From: Parasitella parasitica
Lineage: Eukaryota; Mucoromycota; Mucoromycetes; Mucorales; Mucoraceae
DNA length: 64,000 nucleotides
Reading direction: 5' to 3'
NCBI GenBank assembly: GCA_025201805.1
Contig: MU619237.1
Coordinates: 440,784 to 504,783, forward strand
Part shown: positions 12,448-25,500 of the stretch, piece by piece
How positions within the stretch are numbered: the first letter of the stretch is position 1
How the letters are laid out: every line of letters begins with the position of its first letter
Notes under the pieces: model-generated
What the model saw: the letters and a program-made list of their open reading frames with translations, nothing else
Database searches by the model: none
Told to the model about the DNA's origin: nothing
Program-made: the position numbers and the translations under genes

Positions 12448-14166
12448 ATGAAGATTCTCAAACAGACAGACGATGAAATACCGATTCACATAGTTTCAGT
12501 AGTGGATGCCGCGTCAGCAAAAACAGAAGAAAGATTAGCACGTTCACATTGCGTCAAAAGACCTAGAGACAACAGCATACAAAAGTCAATAGATGCGGGC
12601 CTTACAGTCAGCCATGATAAGAAGAATAGTACCATAGCAACGAAAGCAGCAAAGCCCTTGGTTGAAAGTGACACTGAAATGGATAATGTTGATACAGGGG
12701 AAGTTTTATCCCACTACAAGGCTACAGACGATGCTGACAAAGAGAACATTGATGTGAGTGGAAGATCCATTTTCAAGTTTGAGCAGTCAGTGAGAAAGTC
12801 AGCAAATACGATGATGAAAAAGGCTCTTGCCGAGGAAAATGAGCCATCTACATCGGCGTTATCTTCTTCCAGAAAAAAGAAGACCAAGAAACCACAGACA
12901 CCTGTGATAAACGCCCCTGACCATGCTAAACGACGTCGAGTTCAGTTACAGCTGGAATTGCTGAAAGATAATCACAACGAGGATGAAGATCAAGACGAAA
13001 TACCCGAATCATCAGATGAAGAGCAAGATCAAATTACACAAAGAAATACTGGATTGGAAGATGATGAAGATGGCGACGAAGGAGAAAGCTCAGATGAAGA
13101 AACGTCAACAAAAAAAGGCATGTTTATTGAAACAGAAGGCTATGAAAGATACTTTCAGGATCTTCATGGCAGCTCCAAGACATCCAACAATACACTTTCT
13201 AAACTTCAAGTGCTTGAGCCACAAGAATTTCATCAAATATTACAAAGCGCACCCAAAAAACACAGAAATGAAATTGCCATATTATCAGAAATGCACAAGC
13301 AGCATTTCCCTCAATGGTTTTTCGAGCTTCAATCTGGATTCAATCTTCTCTTTTACGGCTACGGCTCCAAGCGCAACTTGTTGAATGAATTTGCGCAAGC
13401 GGCATTGACAGATGGTCCTATGGTTGTAGTGAACGGATTCTTTCCTGCTATTTCTATCAAGGATATTTTGCTCAAGATTACAGCTGGTGCCCTTGGGACA
13501 ACAGGACCTTCTGGTTCGATTCAGGACCATGTTCAATATATCTGTGATTATTTCGCGGATGACGAGCGGGATTACGAGAGCTTATACATTGTTATTCACA
13601 ACTTGGATGGACCCAATTTGCGAAACGAACGGACACAAACAGCCTTGTCCATGCTAGCTAGCGCAAAGAATGTCCACTTGATTGCGTCTGTAGATCATAT
13701 CAATGCAAGTCTACTATGGGATAATGTCAAAGCAAGTCTCTTCAATTGGATCTGGCATGACGCTACTACATTTGATGATTATTTGGTGGAAACTAGTTTT
13801 GAAAACTCAATGCTGGTGCGCACTGGGGAATTGGGCGGTGCTCGTGGTGCTAAGTTTGTCCTTGATTCTTTGACAAGCAACGCTCGTGGTGTATTCAAAA
13901 TATTGGCAGAGCACCAGTTGGTTGAAATGGGCATCCAAAATATGGAAGGACGCGGTAACGAAAGTGTAGGGTTAACGTATAGTCAGTACTATCAAAAATG
14001 TCGCGAAGGTTTCTTTGTGTCAAGTGATTTAGGTTTAAGAACAGAATTGACAGAATTCAGAGACCACAAATTGATATCTACTAAAAAGAATTTGGATGGC
14101 ACAGAGGTTTTCTTTATACCGTTGGATCAAGCCACATTAGTTAGTATTGTAGAAGACTTAAATTAA
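12448..14166 (+). CDS. ORC2: Origin recognition complex subunit 2
   Basis: A single intronless frame of 572 residues. The N-terminal 220 residues are low-complexity and charged, with basic clusters (SSRKKKTKKPQTP) and acidic runs. The conserved ORC2 region starts around FIETEGYERYFQDLHGSS and contains LLFYGYGSKRNLLNEFAQAA, the degenerate ATPase loop typical of Orc2, followed by VVVNGFFPAISIKDILLKIT, YIVIHNLDGPNLRNERTQTA and NVHLIASVDHINASLLWD. A winged-helix C-terminus (YSQYYQKCREGFFVSSDLGL) completes it. ORC2 is a structural subunit of the nuclear ORC that marks replication origins. Length and order match the family, so identity is secure. Absence of introns contrasts with its intron-rich neighbours. 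Confidence 0.95.
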   Translation: MKILKQTDDEIPIHIVSVVDAASAKTEERLARSHCVKRPRDNSIQKSIDAGLTVSHDKKNSTIATKAAKPLVESDTEMDNVDTGEVLSHYKATDDADKENIDVSGRSIFKFEQSVRKSANTMMKKALAEENEPSTSALSSSRKKKTKKPQTPVINAPDHAKRRRVQLQLELLKDNHNEDEDQDEIPESSDEEQDQITQRNTGLEDDEDGDEGESSDEETSTKKGMFIETEGYERYFQDLHGSSKTSNNTLSKLQVLEPQEFHQILQSAPKKHRNEIAILSEMHKQHFPQWFFELQSGFNLLFYGYGSKRNLLNEFAQAALTDGPMVVVNGFFPAISIKDILLKITAGALGTTGPSGSIQDHVQYICDYFADDERDYESLYIVIHNLDGPNLRNERTQTALSMLASAKNVHLIASVDHINASLLWDNVKASLFNWIWHDATTFDDYLVETSFENSMLVRTGELGGARGAKFVLDSLTSNARGVFKILAEHQLVEMGIQNMEGRGNESVGLTYSQYYQKCREGFFVSSDLGLRTELTEFRDHKLISTKKNLDGTEVFFIPLDQATLVSIVEDLN

Positions 14167-17100
14167 ACTACTTTTGAGGACATTTGTAAATAGTTTTTAT
14201 ATATAACAATAAACAATGCATTAATGATAGTACGCTCTAGTGTCAATCAGGTAATAAATCACTCGTATATTTGTAACTATCCATAAATCACAACCAACGT
14301 TGTTGACGGCACAATTTTGATTCTAATGTACATTCTTTTATCGTTTTTGAGAAAGAAAAAAAGGCCAAGCAAATGATAAATATCATGGTGATTGTAATAA
14401 TTCATATTAAGGTTTCTGGTAGCCAAGAAGTTTCTGAGAGAAGAGAAATGTCTCCCTAAAAGGATTATAAGTGGCAATTGCTTTGTTTTTGTCCAAAATG
14501 AAAATAAAAAAGAGTGTGTGTTGTAAAATAAGCTATCTTTAAGTTCAAGATAGTCTTAAAAGATTTTACGGTTGTCTTTGATAAACGTTTGTGATTCTGG
14601 GTGTAAGTGGATCTGTTGACTTTGGATCAAAAACCTTTAATTGGATTCAAGAACGGAGAGCAAGGTTGAAGATAAACACATTTATGTCCTTGGGATTTCA
14701 TAAATTTTTATAAAAATATTTTTTTATGAATGGATGTGTTATCCCCGTGGCAGATTGCTTCCTTTTCTCTAGCATTTTCTTATACCTTCAGTTGATTTGG
14801 CGTCTTCTAATGTAGAGGGTCTTGTCAGAGTAGTACCAAGCTGGGTTCTGTATACCCAGTTGTATGCCATCTTCTCCATAATATTGGAATGGTTCAAGAG
14901 TGTGCGTCTTTGTAAAGCCAGAATGGATTTTGGACGCCTGATTTTTTTTGGTCTACGCGGACTTCATTGTGTTATGGTCAGAAAAAAGACAAAAACTGTA
15001 AGAAAACAATGTTTAGCGATCTCAAACACAAAAAAAATTAGTTCGAAGTAATAAATTGGTATTTTTAAGTTGACATCAGATGATGGTAGCAACTTTCTGA
15101 CTTTTTTGGGAGAAATATTTTTCAAAATCGTAGCGTGGGATCGTCAGGTCAGGTACAGTCATTTAAGTGCTACCATTGGAAATTAAAAAATCACACTATT
15201 TAAATAAAAAAAGCTGAAATCGTGTTTCTTTTGAATTGAATAAGCTATGGCTTCTCAAAGCTAATGCTTTCTTCAAAAAAGCACCATTTTTTCTTTGATA
15301 GCGGAGATTAAACCCGTCCAAAATCAGGAAGGGAAAATTCTTTCAGAAACTCCATTTGGACAATTAAAAAACAAAATTACTTCTTAGAGGCAAGATATCA
15401 TCTTCTGGTACTATGTATACCACGGCTGTCAGTCTATGATAATAGCTGTATAGTTGTGCACGCTACACGATGGTGTTGATTTCATAATTCCCGTATGCCT
15501 ATGGAAGGGATTCTGCCGAAAAACCTCAAAAACAGATTAAGAGGGAAAAATCAATATTTTGCTTAATCAGAGCGCATTTTCAGTCTTTCAGATCAAGGAT
15601 TGGTCTTTTACGATCATTTTCCTCTAATATATTCTATAGTAAAAAGTTGCATTTTTGAGGTCAAAATCGAGGATAATGCATAATCGATGATTTTGGATGC
15701 GTGGATACAAGGAAAAAATCGAAAAAATCCTTCATTTTGCATCGAAAAAAAAACCATGCTCAAATTGCACCAAAATCATATATAATATAGTTTTTAATCA
15801 ATGGATACTATTTTTTGCGTTTTTAGGGCACTTTCAATTATAAAAATTAATCTAAAGTGGTACACGAAGGTAAATTTCTTGCTTTTAAGCTGTAAAAAAT
15901 ATCTACTTGGAGATGACATTACGTCGACATCAATTCTAGTACATGACATAGCTGTATAAAGTAAGTAATTTTGATACCACAAGTATACATTTCCTCATAA
16001 TAATATGATCAGACAAGTGTGGCCCATCGAGTTGGAAGCAGATGAGGATAGTCGATGAATACAATGTTTTGCTGTAACAATCCCTTGCTATTTGTGAATA
16101 ATTCAGAAGTGGCTAATTGCTAGTGACAGAGAAGCCCTATTACCTTGTTGCATATAATAATGCTTAATGCCAGTTCAACAGCTCCTTTTTTTTGTGATTC
16201 TAAAGCTAAGCATGTAAAATAGAAAGTAAAGTAGAGGTTATGATTGAGATTGAGGGTAATTTTACTAACAAAAGGTAAGCTTCATAATAAGCTTCTGATA
16301 GATTCCATGTTCCAGGCATTACGGTAGAGTATCAAATTCTGAATAGGGGATAAACCGTTATATCGAACTCCAACCTATCCGTTATATTCTTTCCTTTATA
16401 TTGGATATGCAGACTTAACTCAACAGGTGGAGCATAAAAATCAAAATGCTAAGTTATAAAAATAGATATTGCCGTTTGCTTAAAAATGCTATGCTTTTTG
16501 AGAAGATATATAATTAAATGAGAAAAAAAAAAAGAAATGGCTAGTTTAAACTTAAAAATAAACTGCCATTGTGTAAATGCATAACTTGGCGGATACGTAC
16601 AACTAAATGCCTTATTAGTTTGCAGTTTGATAGTTTGACACTTTGATGGTTTTTTAATTAGATGACTAATTTCTAATCAGCATTTAAACATTATGCAATT
16701 CGAAAAATTTGTATCGTGGCCCGTTGATGATTGTTCACTTTCAAGCTCTGAAGTACATGTCAATAGCTTTGATAAAAAAATTTCATTGCGTTAAAAAATG
16801 GGACAATAAAAAACCCAAATAGTCATTCATTTAACCATACCAAATGCTCTTGCGCAATGGTTGTTTGATTAAAAATAAAATAGTTAGAGTGTCGCTTTTT
16901 CGCATATCATTAAAATGTTCTTTTCTCGGGCATTTTTAATCTAAAATAGAAATCTAAAAGATGTGATTATATTTAAATACTTCTTCTCCCTACTTGAAAT
17001 CTTCTTAGGAGACATTTCTCTTCACTCAGAAACTTCTCAGCTTTGATCAGAAATAAAAGGTTTATTATCAGAAACCCTAACAATATTATCACAAACACCG

Positions 17101-17281
17101 TGACATTTATCATTTACTTGAACTTTTTTTTTCAGAAACCATAACGCCCACGATAAGTTTTCCTACAATAAAATTAAAAAATCAAAGGCTATCCCAGCTA
17201 ATCCGAACCAAAATTCCAAAAGCTTTACTAAAAAAAGAAAAAAAAAGATAACTAATTATATGTATATAGCGAATATTTATT
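14167..17281. other. Gene-free AT-rich region
   Basis: About 3.1 kb without a convincing exon. Short frames near 14797-15051 and 15794-15982 show no family motif and no supporting splice pattern. The DNA is AT-rich with many A and T runs. I see no clear inverted repeats or RNA gene. It may be decayed mobile-element DNA or long regulatory spacer. Confidence 0.5.
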
Positions 17282-19126
17282 TTAACAATAATCAGCAAAC
17301 AGAATATGGCTTTGTTGTATAATAAATTCAACTGTGTTTATCATCTCGCCCATTTGCTGTTCTTCATTTCCAGCAATAAATCGAAGTAATGTGGGACCAA
17401 AGACAACAGCTAAATTTTTATAGGTCATACGGTTCGTAGACTGATTTTCGTGTACCCTTCATCAAATAATGAGCGCCTGGAATCATGATAAAATTCTAAT
17501 AAAAAGTGAACGTTACCTCTTTAAATGTTGTACAAGGAATTTAATTGTACAATAAGATTCCGTTGCCATATTATGAAGTAAAATATAAGTCTTGTTCAGA
17601 CGGTCTTGATCATTCAGACAATGTGGCACTACACATAGACAATAAAATTAATTGGGTAATCCATGTAATTAACCTCCAAATTTACGAACATTTAAAGTCA
17701 TTAGGGATCAATGGTGTGGGTAACTCTCTAAAATATAGCTTTAATAAGCCGGTGATTACATTAATGTCTTGATATTTGCAAAGTTGAGGGTCTCTATTCT
17801 CATCAAATGCGTCCTGAAGCTCTTTGACTTGCGCAAGTGTGCCTGATTTTCGGTATATTCCTTCTACTGTTAATCCTCTTGCTTCTACTTCTCTGACACA
17901 TTTCAAAACAATCAAAGGGATGGCTGAGTTTTCGGATCTTGCTTGCTGAATCAAGTCATTTCCGAATATCAAATCTATTGTTGCTTTAAGGTTAGTGTCT
18001 GTCAAGGCTAGGCATATTCAGAGATGCCTTACTCTTTTTTCTTTTGTAAACGTTGTTGCTATTATCATCAGCCAGCTGATGAAGTCTACTATTAGATTGT
18101 GGAGACGATATTACCACAGCAGGATGCAGAATTGAATCAGATGATGGCGGGCATATATCATCTTTTATTGGTTCTGATATTTGTAATAATGATGTACTTT
18201 GAGGTTGTGATTCCTCTTGTGGCTGTCGCGGATGTTGCCTTCTTTTTCTACTAGACAAACGAAGGCTAATCTGACGAAAAAGGCCGGTTTCCTTCTTGAC
18301 AGGTGCATCTGTATTACTAGCGATGTCTGTGCTCATAACAGTATCATTGATGGTCGTGTTTAATTTAGCAGGTGGTAACGGAGGTGTAGGAGGGCTGATT
18401 GCTGTTGTTAATGGCTGATCTACCAAAGTGACACCGACGATTGGGCCGTAATTATCTTGATGTGGTACTGATGATGTAGGTTGATTATACATGAATGCGC
18501 TAATATGATTTTCCTTTTCAGCAATGGTTCTAGCCAAGGCGTCATTCTTTGCATTAAGATTTATAGCTTTTTGATGTAATTTAAGGACCTCTTGAACTAA
18601 TTCCTCACGTGCCATGGATAGTTTTGAATTTTGCTGTATGGCAGCTTCGATATCTTTGTCCAGCGCATTTAATCGGCGTGTGTAGTAGCTCTCAATCGTC
18701 TCCCAGTAGTGCTTGTGATTTCTACTTGATTTGTTTGTTTGTTGTTCCAGCATTTCAGCACTATATGGCTGTTTTGCGTCTTGATCGAGTCCCGAATCGG
18801 CGAAAAATGTTCTATAAATGGTAGTTGTATTAATTTACATGAAATAATTAGAGGGGATTTCGTATCCCAAGTGACAAAAGGGGTTGCTTAATTACCGGCA
18901 ATTGGAAGCTTTCAAGTCATTTTCATAGAAAGATGAAATTGTGTGTCTCTTTGTTATGTCATTGCTTTTTAACTGTAGTAGTAAACGATGGATTTAGTAC
19001 AATAATCTCTGAGACACATATTACCCATATCACACTCACTGAAAATTTGCGCTCCAGTGAATCACATCTTTGTGGCCGGGGAATTGTTATAGAAGTAACC
19101 ACTGCAGCTGGACTTTGACAGATCAT
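17282..19126 (-). CDS. RhoGAP domain protein
   Basis: Proposed exons are 19126-19040, 18972-18896, 18811-18033, 17998-17690, 17628-17517 and 17456-17282, giving 512 residues in frame. The N-terminal half is coiled-coil-like (YYTRRLNALDKDIEAAIQQN, then NAKNDALARTIAEKENHISA) followed by a Pro/Ser-rich, basic linker. The C-terminal RhoGAP domain has GNDLIQQARSENSAIPLIVL, the arginine finger in VEGIYRKSGTLAQVKELQDA, LLKLYFRELPTPLIPNDFK, HNMATESYCTIKFLVQHLKR and NLAVVFGPTLLRFI. RhoGAPs switch off Rho GTPases that direct polarity and cell wall growth. Two junctions are odd: a 34-nt intron at 18032-17999, and a GTTCGT donor at 17689. If the first is not real, the gene carries a frameshift. No LIM or F-BAR domain was identified. 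Confidence 0.75.
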
Positions 19127-20822
19127 TTTGTAGAAAAAGAAAGAGAGAGGAAAGAAAAAGAAAAAATGTGTCCATTAGGCATTTTATAATGAATTTTGTT
19201 CGAGACTTCTACATCACAAATATTGCAGTGTATGACAGGTTGGCAAAATCATCAGGAGATTCAATTTAGTCAACTTTCCAGCAAATTCAAAATGATCTTC
19301 GTTTCTATCAACGTACTAGATTATCGGGCTTTGTCTGTTTTGGGGTCACTTGGTGTATCTGCTCGATCCAGGTACTTCATGTGGTATCATCACCAGTAAG
19401 TTGAGATCATCTCGTATTTATATGAAATGAAGCAATTAAACAATGTCATAGGATTTGTAACTATTCATCCTTTATTGTGCTCTTTTGAAGTATCCTAAAA
19501 TATAATTAGATGATGAGTAAATATATTATACCCGGCTTTTTTTTTACATCATCTTTTGCAGTACAAAGTCTATTTTTAGTCGTTCGATTTATATTAGGAA
19601 CGAAATTTTTGAAAGAACGGTTTGTTAATGCAGGTACACAAAATTGACAGGGACGATGACCTTATATTCACGTTCTTTTCCCTGTTTGACTGGACATGTC
19701 TGAAATTTGAGATGCGCTTTTCTAGATTTTACAAAGAGATATACAGTAAATAGGTTCCTTAGAATGCAAAAAGTTGAATCCAAGGAGATAAACAGAAGGC
19801 AAGTAAGCAATCTTTGCAATTTAACGGATACATGAGCCAAGTTGGACGCTTCATCTTGAATGTCTTTTGCAGTGATGGTATTTATGAAGGTGAAATTCTA
19901 CATCCGATCAATTTCTACTCACTGATGTAACATAGACATCCTGACTAGTACCATTTTCCAATCAACATACAGTCATTCGCTTGTCAGCACATATGAGGGG
20001 TTGTCATATTCCGGATCAGATGGCAAGGACGATCTCGGAGTCCACCTATTTGACGAGCGAATCGTACAGGAAGACTTATCATGTATAAGAGTTTTTATCT
20101 GGGGCAAATCGCTCTGCTAGCCATTGCCATTGTTAACGGCTTTGAAAGAGATACATGGTGATGTTATTTGCTTTGATACCGTAGAACCAGAATCATATCC
20201 AGCATGGGAAGCATTAGAAGTTTACATATATTCGTTCTATTGTCTTAGCAGCAACATATCCTCAAATACTGCTCAAACTGAACTCTGAGCTGTCTTTACC
20301 ACGACCAACATTGGTTTTTTCCATCTTTCTTTGTGGTAGCACATCTGTCAAGTCTTTTTTATATTTATTTAAGCAAATCTGACTTAACCAGGCTCAAATC
20401 TTTATCATTGATCAATGCAAACGGCAAAAACTACAGCTTGTTGGGGTAGCATGCGCTGTTGTTCATGTATATTAATATATAATATCGACTATCATTTTGT
20501 TTCTATTATATATTGCGCAGGCATTTCTCCTTTTTATTTTTATTTTTTTCAAAGCAGGCATCCTGACATATCCTCATCAGCATTTAGACCAACATGTAGC
20601 AATTATACATTCAAACTGACAGTTGACACGTACTGCTTCAAAATTGCTTGTGTTTGAAAAAGTTCGAAACTATTTTGCTAAAGAATCAATTCAACACTGT
20701 AATGGTTGACTTAATGCAATAAAGATTACGTTTATGCTACCCATTACCGACTTTCAGCATTTTTAAATATACAAATATTCAGACACAAAACATATTAAAC
20801 TGTCGAGATGCTATTGTTCTAT
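19127..20822. other. Unresolved plus-strand coding-like fragments
   Basis: Several short plus-strand frames look coding but do not join cleanly. Examples are MNFVRDFYITNIAVYDRLAK at about 19191, interrupted by a TAG and followed by NDLRFYQRTRLSGFVCFGVT; QSLFLVVRFILGTKFLKERF at about 19560; RDDDLIFTFFSLFDWTCLKF at about 19645; and YSGSDGKDDLGVHLFDERIV at about 20005. I do not recognise the family. It may be a decayed gene or a real gene with exons I could not resolve. Confidence 0.35.
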
Positions 20823-21838
20823 CTAAGCTGTATTATTATTCTCTGTGGTAATTGTATTAATATGAGATGATGAACCGCCGTAATTTTCAGTAGTCTCAGC
20901 TTGCAAGTGGTCATCATCTACTACTATAGCGTTAGCATTATTGCTGAGCTTCTTTTTATAAGCTGGCGGCGGAATCATCTCATAGTAGGAGGGCAATTCT
21001 TCGTCTCGTTCATTGTTATTAGGTCGATAGGTGGATAAGCGAGGAGTTCCATTTGTAGTAACAATTCTGGATTGGTAATTAGTGCTTGCTGATTGAGATG
21101 CTGCACTGTTACTGCTTGGCGGTGAGTAGTACTTTTCGCTTTTGCAGAAGATAAATGGCAACCATAATCCACACCCGACCAAAATGCCGATGGACGTAAT
21201 GTTGTACGTTACAATGTCTATAGTATTAAAAATTGCATTTTAGATACTATATTTGGCCACTTCAAAGATATATATATGTAAATATATGTATCAACGCTTA
21301 CAGTAAAAACTATTGGGGTCTTGAATGAACCATGATGTAAGAGCTCTAAAGCATATCGATGCCAGCGAAAAAATAATACAGGCACCAGACACTTTCCAGG
21401 TGTTATTAAACAATACATATCTCAAATTTCGTGCTATTAATGCTGCTACAGATATTTGTATGATGGCCACAATGATCACTAACAGGCTCTGATTTAATTT
21501 AATCAGTACATAATCACCTCGTAAATGACATATATAAGTAAAGCTCAACTTACTTGGCCTGTATATTCTACCATTGAAGTTGAGGCTGGATATTTCTTGT
21601 ATCTCGCATTACTAACTTTTATCAGGTATTAGCGTCAAAGTCGACTCTCTTTTCTTCGCTCTCTTTCGCTCTCTTTCGCTCCTGCTAGTATACACTTACT
21701 AGCTTCTGTAACGATGACAATTGTTTGAATTATAACTTCAAGGATCAGTATCAGTCTTGCTGTAAAAAGTGCATTGAATACACTCATTGTTGCGGGTTCG
21801 AAGCATATGCTATCGCAATTAATGAAAAGAAGAGGCAT
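20823..21838 (-). CDS. Four-span membrane protein with PPxY motif
   Basis: Exons 21838-21700, 21615-21554, 21488-21302 and 21217-20823 give 260 residues with all junctions in frame. Four hydrophobic segments are visible: ARLILILEVIIQTIVIVTEA, SLLVIIVAIIQISVAALIA, ACIIFSLASICFRALTSWF and ITSIGILVGCGLWLPFIF. The roughly 100-residue tail is hydrophilic and contains ELPSYYEMIPPPAYKKK; PPAY is a PPxY-type motif that could be recognised by WW-domain ubiquitin ligases of the Rsp5 type. I do not recognise the family. The ATG at 21787 (MSVFNALF) is an alternative start. The gene is divergent from a small gene starting at 21926. Confidence 0.65.
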
Positions 21839-21925
21839 TTTATATGTAAGCGATAACCTCTGGGTGGTATTATAATTACAGCAGTTTGCTCATGTGTAAC
21901 GTTACCTCACAAATAGCGAAGTAAA

Positions 21926-22559
21926 ATGGCTCAGCAACAAAGCGTTTACAGAATTTTCAAGCCAGATTGTTCTACTGTAAGTAAGCAATGAAATGAGCAA
22001 ATTTCTTGGCAAATTTTAGCTTGATTTATATGATTGTATAATGGTATCAGCTTTAAGAGAAGAGAAACTAGATATAGAGAAATGGGAAATTTGTAAACTG
22101 ATACTCCAGTCATTGTAAAAACTGGATTTAGCACTATAACCTATTTAGAAACTGTAACGACCAAGTAATGCGTTTTATTCTAATGCTGCCATTGAAGACT
22201 AGAGTTTAGTGAGGGAAGCAATGTGCCTATGCCCGGTTTATTTATCAAGCTTCTCTTTCTTTCCTTTAGCCACCTTTAATATATAGCTTATACCCGGAAG
22301 TCATATATAAAGTAGAACCATTAAATACACCAAATCTGTTGCTCAAAAGCCAGCAGATATTTTTAAATGTTCAAGTCTGGATATTTAGGAACTAGGTAGC
22401 TCTACGGAAACTCGAGGCGTTTCATGGCATGACAATACAGGCACGATTTGTGCTGAGTTGAAAGACCAACAAACAAGGTCATTTGAGCGACCATCTCTTG
22501 GTTGTTGTATTAGTAGAATGCAGATTGGTATTCAGCACCTCTTTTTCTCATTTCATTAA
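21926..22559 (+). CDS. Small uncharacterised spliced gene
   Basis: Three exons, 21926-21976, 22270-22311 and 22389-22559, keep frame and would encode 87 residues beginning MAQQQSVYRIFKPDCSTPPL and containing VSWHDNTGTICAELKDQQTR. A good donor (GTAAGTAAG) ends the first exon. The first intron of 293 nt is long for this window and the second donor (GTAGAA) is weak, so the model is tentative. The stop lies 10 nt before the ATG of the AP-4 epsilon gene, so it may instead be part of that gene's leader. No family is recognised. Confidence 0.3.
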
Positions 22560-22569
22560 TTTATGCAAA

Positions 22570-25500
22570 ATGTCGCGTATACAAAACTACCTCAGTCCAG
22601 AATTTCTAGCCTCTGGTCTAAGTGCAGAATTCAACGATTTTGTCACCAAAATTACTAAGGCCGAAAGTAAAACCGTAAGCGGCATTCATACTGACACTGG
22701 AATCACTCTGAAAGCGCATATTTATTGTTAGGAAGAAACAAGCCTTGCAATTGAGGAACTGGCTAAACTAGCTTCTAGGATGGGATCTCCTGATGTATCT
22801 TCAGTAAGTTGCAGATAAGTCAAGGATACAATCCATATATATTCTGACCAAAGAAGCATGACAGACAAGAATGAGAGACTACATCACAAGACTGATACAC
22901 TGCTTCATGTTGGGCTACAATATTGAATTTGGCATTATTTACGCTATCATGGCATCTCAGAGCGGTGATACTGCACTAGATAGAAGAGTCGGTGTGTGAT
23001 AATGGCAAAACATTCATCAGCGCACATCTTACTCACCTCTGCCTTAGGATATCTCGCATGCAACTTGTTTTTAACAGAGAACCATGAACTAGGAATCATG
23101 TTGATTAATACGCTGCAGAGAGATCTGAAAAGTCAAAACTATCTAGATAAATGTGCTGCGTTGAACGCTATATGCTATATAGATCATACAGAAATGCTGG
23201 ACAATGTTTTGGATTTGGTAATCCAAACAATGGATTTCCCCAAGTAAGTGTTATCGATGTGTTGGTATACATATAGTCTCAAAGTATTTCGTAGACAAAT
23301 TGTGCGCAAAAAAGCTGTTGCCGCACTCTATTTTCTTTATGAAAAATCCTCGATTGATATAGAGCGAATCGAGGAACCACTACGAAAAGCATTGGAGGAC
23401 ATGGACTTGGGTGTGGTATTCTCAGCCTTGTCAGTATGGAAAAATATTCTTTTACAACATGCATCCAAATTTGAAGATATGCTACCTAGATTTCACGCAA
23501 TTCATAGACAAATCATGGAAAGACGGATACATAAATCATTTATTTACCATGGCGTGTATGCTCCTTGGGCACAGTTGGAGTGTTTAGAGATTTACAAAAT
23601 ATATCAAAACTCAAGCATTGGGTAATTTTCGTTGAGTAAAATGATTACAGTTGGCTCAGGGAACTCAGTTAAAATTTATAGATCTCCAAGAGACTTTTAC
23701 AAAATAATCATGGAATGTATTCAGTGCGTGGAGAAAAAAGTAGATGCAGCATTTGGTATGTGTGCTTCAAATTTGACAAAAGCATTGAACTGACTGCTGA
23801 AGAAAGCCATTATTCTCGAATGTATCAAATTACTTGCATCTATCGATTCACTTTTATTAAGCACATTATCGGTGCCTGAAGAAAACCCGTTCGAAGTACT
23901 AGTCCCTTATTTGGCCTCATCAAATCACAACTTGAAGTATTTAGGGTTGTTGGGAATATCATTCATAGACGAGACTTTTTGGAAAAAGGACTGGTTGGAT
24001 GGCACACTGCTAGCAAGCATTATTGAATCATCTCACGACGATTATACTATCATTGCCCAATCTGTGGAAAACCTGGATGCCATTGTAGATGACCGGGTTC
24101 TCCGAAATGTATCACCCAAAATGACAGAGGCGATGTCTCAAAATTATGACAACAAGCAGAACAATACGACTATTGCTTATTGGCTTATCAACCGTATCAT
24201 CGAATATAATACAGAGCCTGATTCGAGGTTTGTGGAGACTATTCTGCTTGTCTTGGCTGAATCGAGGAAGAATCTGAATGAGGATTATCTAGAGTCCAAG
24301 TGCAGCTTATTAAAGAATGGTAAAATATTACATTCATTTGTAAGAATCATGCTAAATTGACATGTATTTTTATATAGTTTTGACAGAAAACACAGAGAAT
24401 AGCAGCGTAAGAGAAATTGCGGTGAACACATCGTACAGTTTGTTGAGTAAGGCCAATTCTGAGGCTAGATATTCGCCATTATTATTGCAACTTATGATTT
24501 GGGTGAGTGATGGCTATGCATGTCTTTTTATGTACTACTAACAAACACTTTTAGATGCTCGGTGAAAATGGGTACTTATCCTCCAACCATACTGATTTGG
24601 ATATAATGAGGGAATTACAAAAATGGATTCAACTTGTTCAAGGTGACAAAAACTGGGAAAACGCATCAAGTTGAAGAAGTAAATTAATGGTATATATAGA
24701 CGAGTATTTACAGACTTGTGGACTACAGGCTATCAAGCAATGCATTATGCGTTGCAAAAAGTGGTTGTCTGGATTAGACGCGATGTTGAGGGAGTACAAG
24801 AGGTCAGCTGTACCAGAGAAACAGGAAGTAGGTGCCCTGGTTCAGGCTTTTTTATACACATGCGCACTGCTATTTATACATGCTTAACTATAGATTTCGA
24901 AAGAATTGCTCGTTATTATATCTAACGATAGTTTTGAAAAAGAGTTTCAAGAAATTTCGACATCACAAGCACCTACAGAAGAGGTAAATTGAGAGCGTAC
25001 GGATAACCTACTTGTCTTTATTAATCAGACCAGCTTTTTGCAAATCCTAATCGACCGAAAACTATTGGAAAGTACACGACAGGCACCACGAAAGATGATC
25101 AATGTACGTTTTACAATTGCAAGCATAATAATATTTATCTAAAAAATACATGTGATAAGACTTTTTTCATACAGGTCATAAAGCAAGGAATTGTCGGCAG
25201 TCATCACCGTGTAAAAGCAATGACTCATTACATGTAAGAATCGCTATCATTTGATTCCAAACATTTCGTATAGTTGATAGAATAACTTGTAACATCTAAA
25301 AATAGCCAAAAACAAAGGCCTCGAACAGCGCCTCGTTTCCTATAGGTAACTATAATTGCAACGAATTTGTAAAAAAAATTGACTCATCAGATTATTTTTT
25401 TACTGACAACAGAGGTAATAGTTTATGATACATATTTACCAGGCATATTGTTTCTAATAGACATGAGGTAGCCTGATCTCGTCTCCAGCTTAATTGATCT

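Noticed and set aside
14797-15051. Plus-strand frame of 84 codons in the gene-free region
   Set aside because: Starts with a non-ATG codon, has no motif and no splice context.
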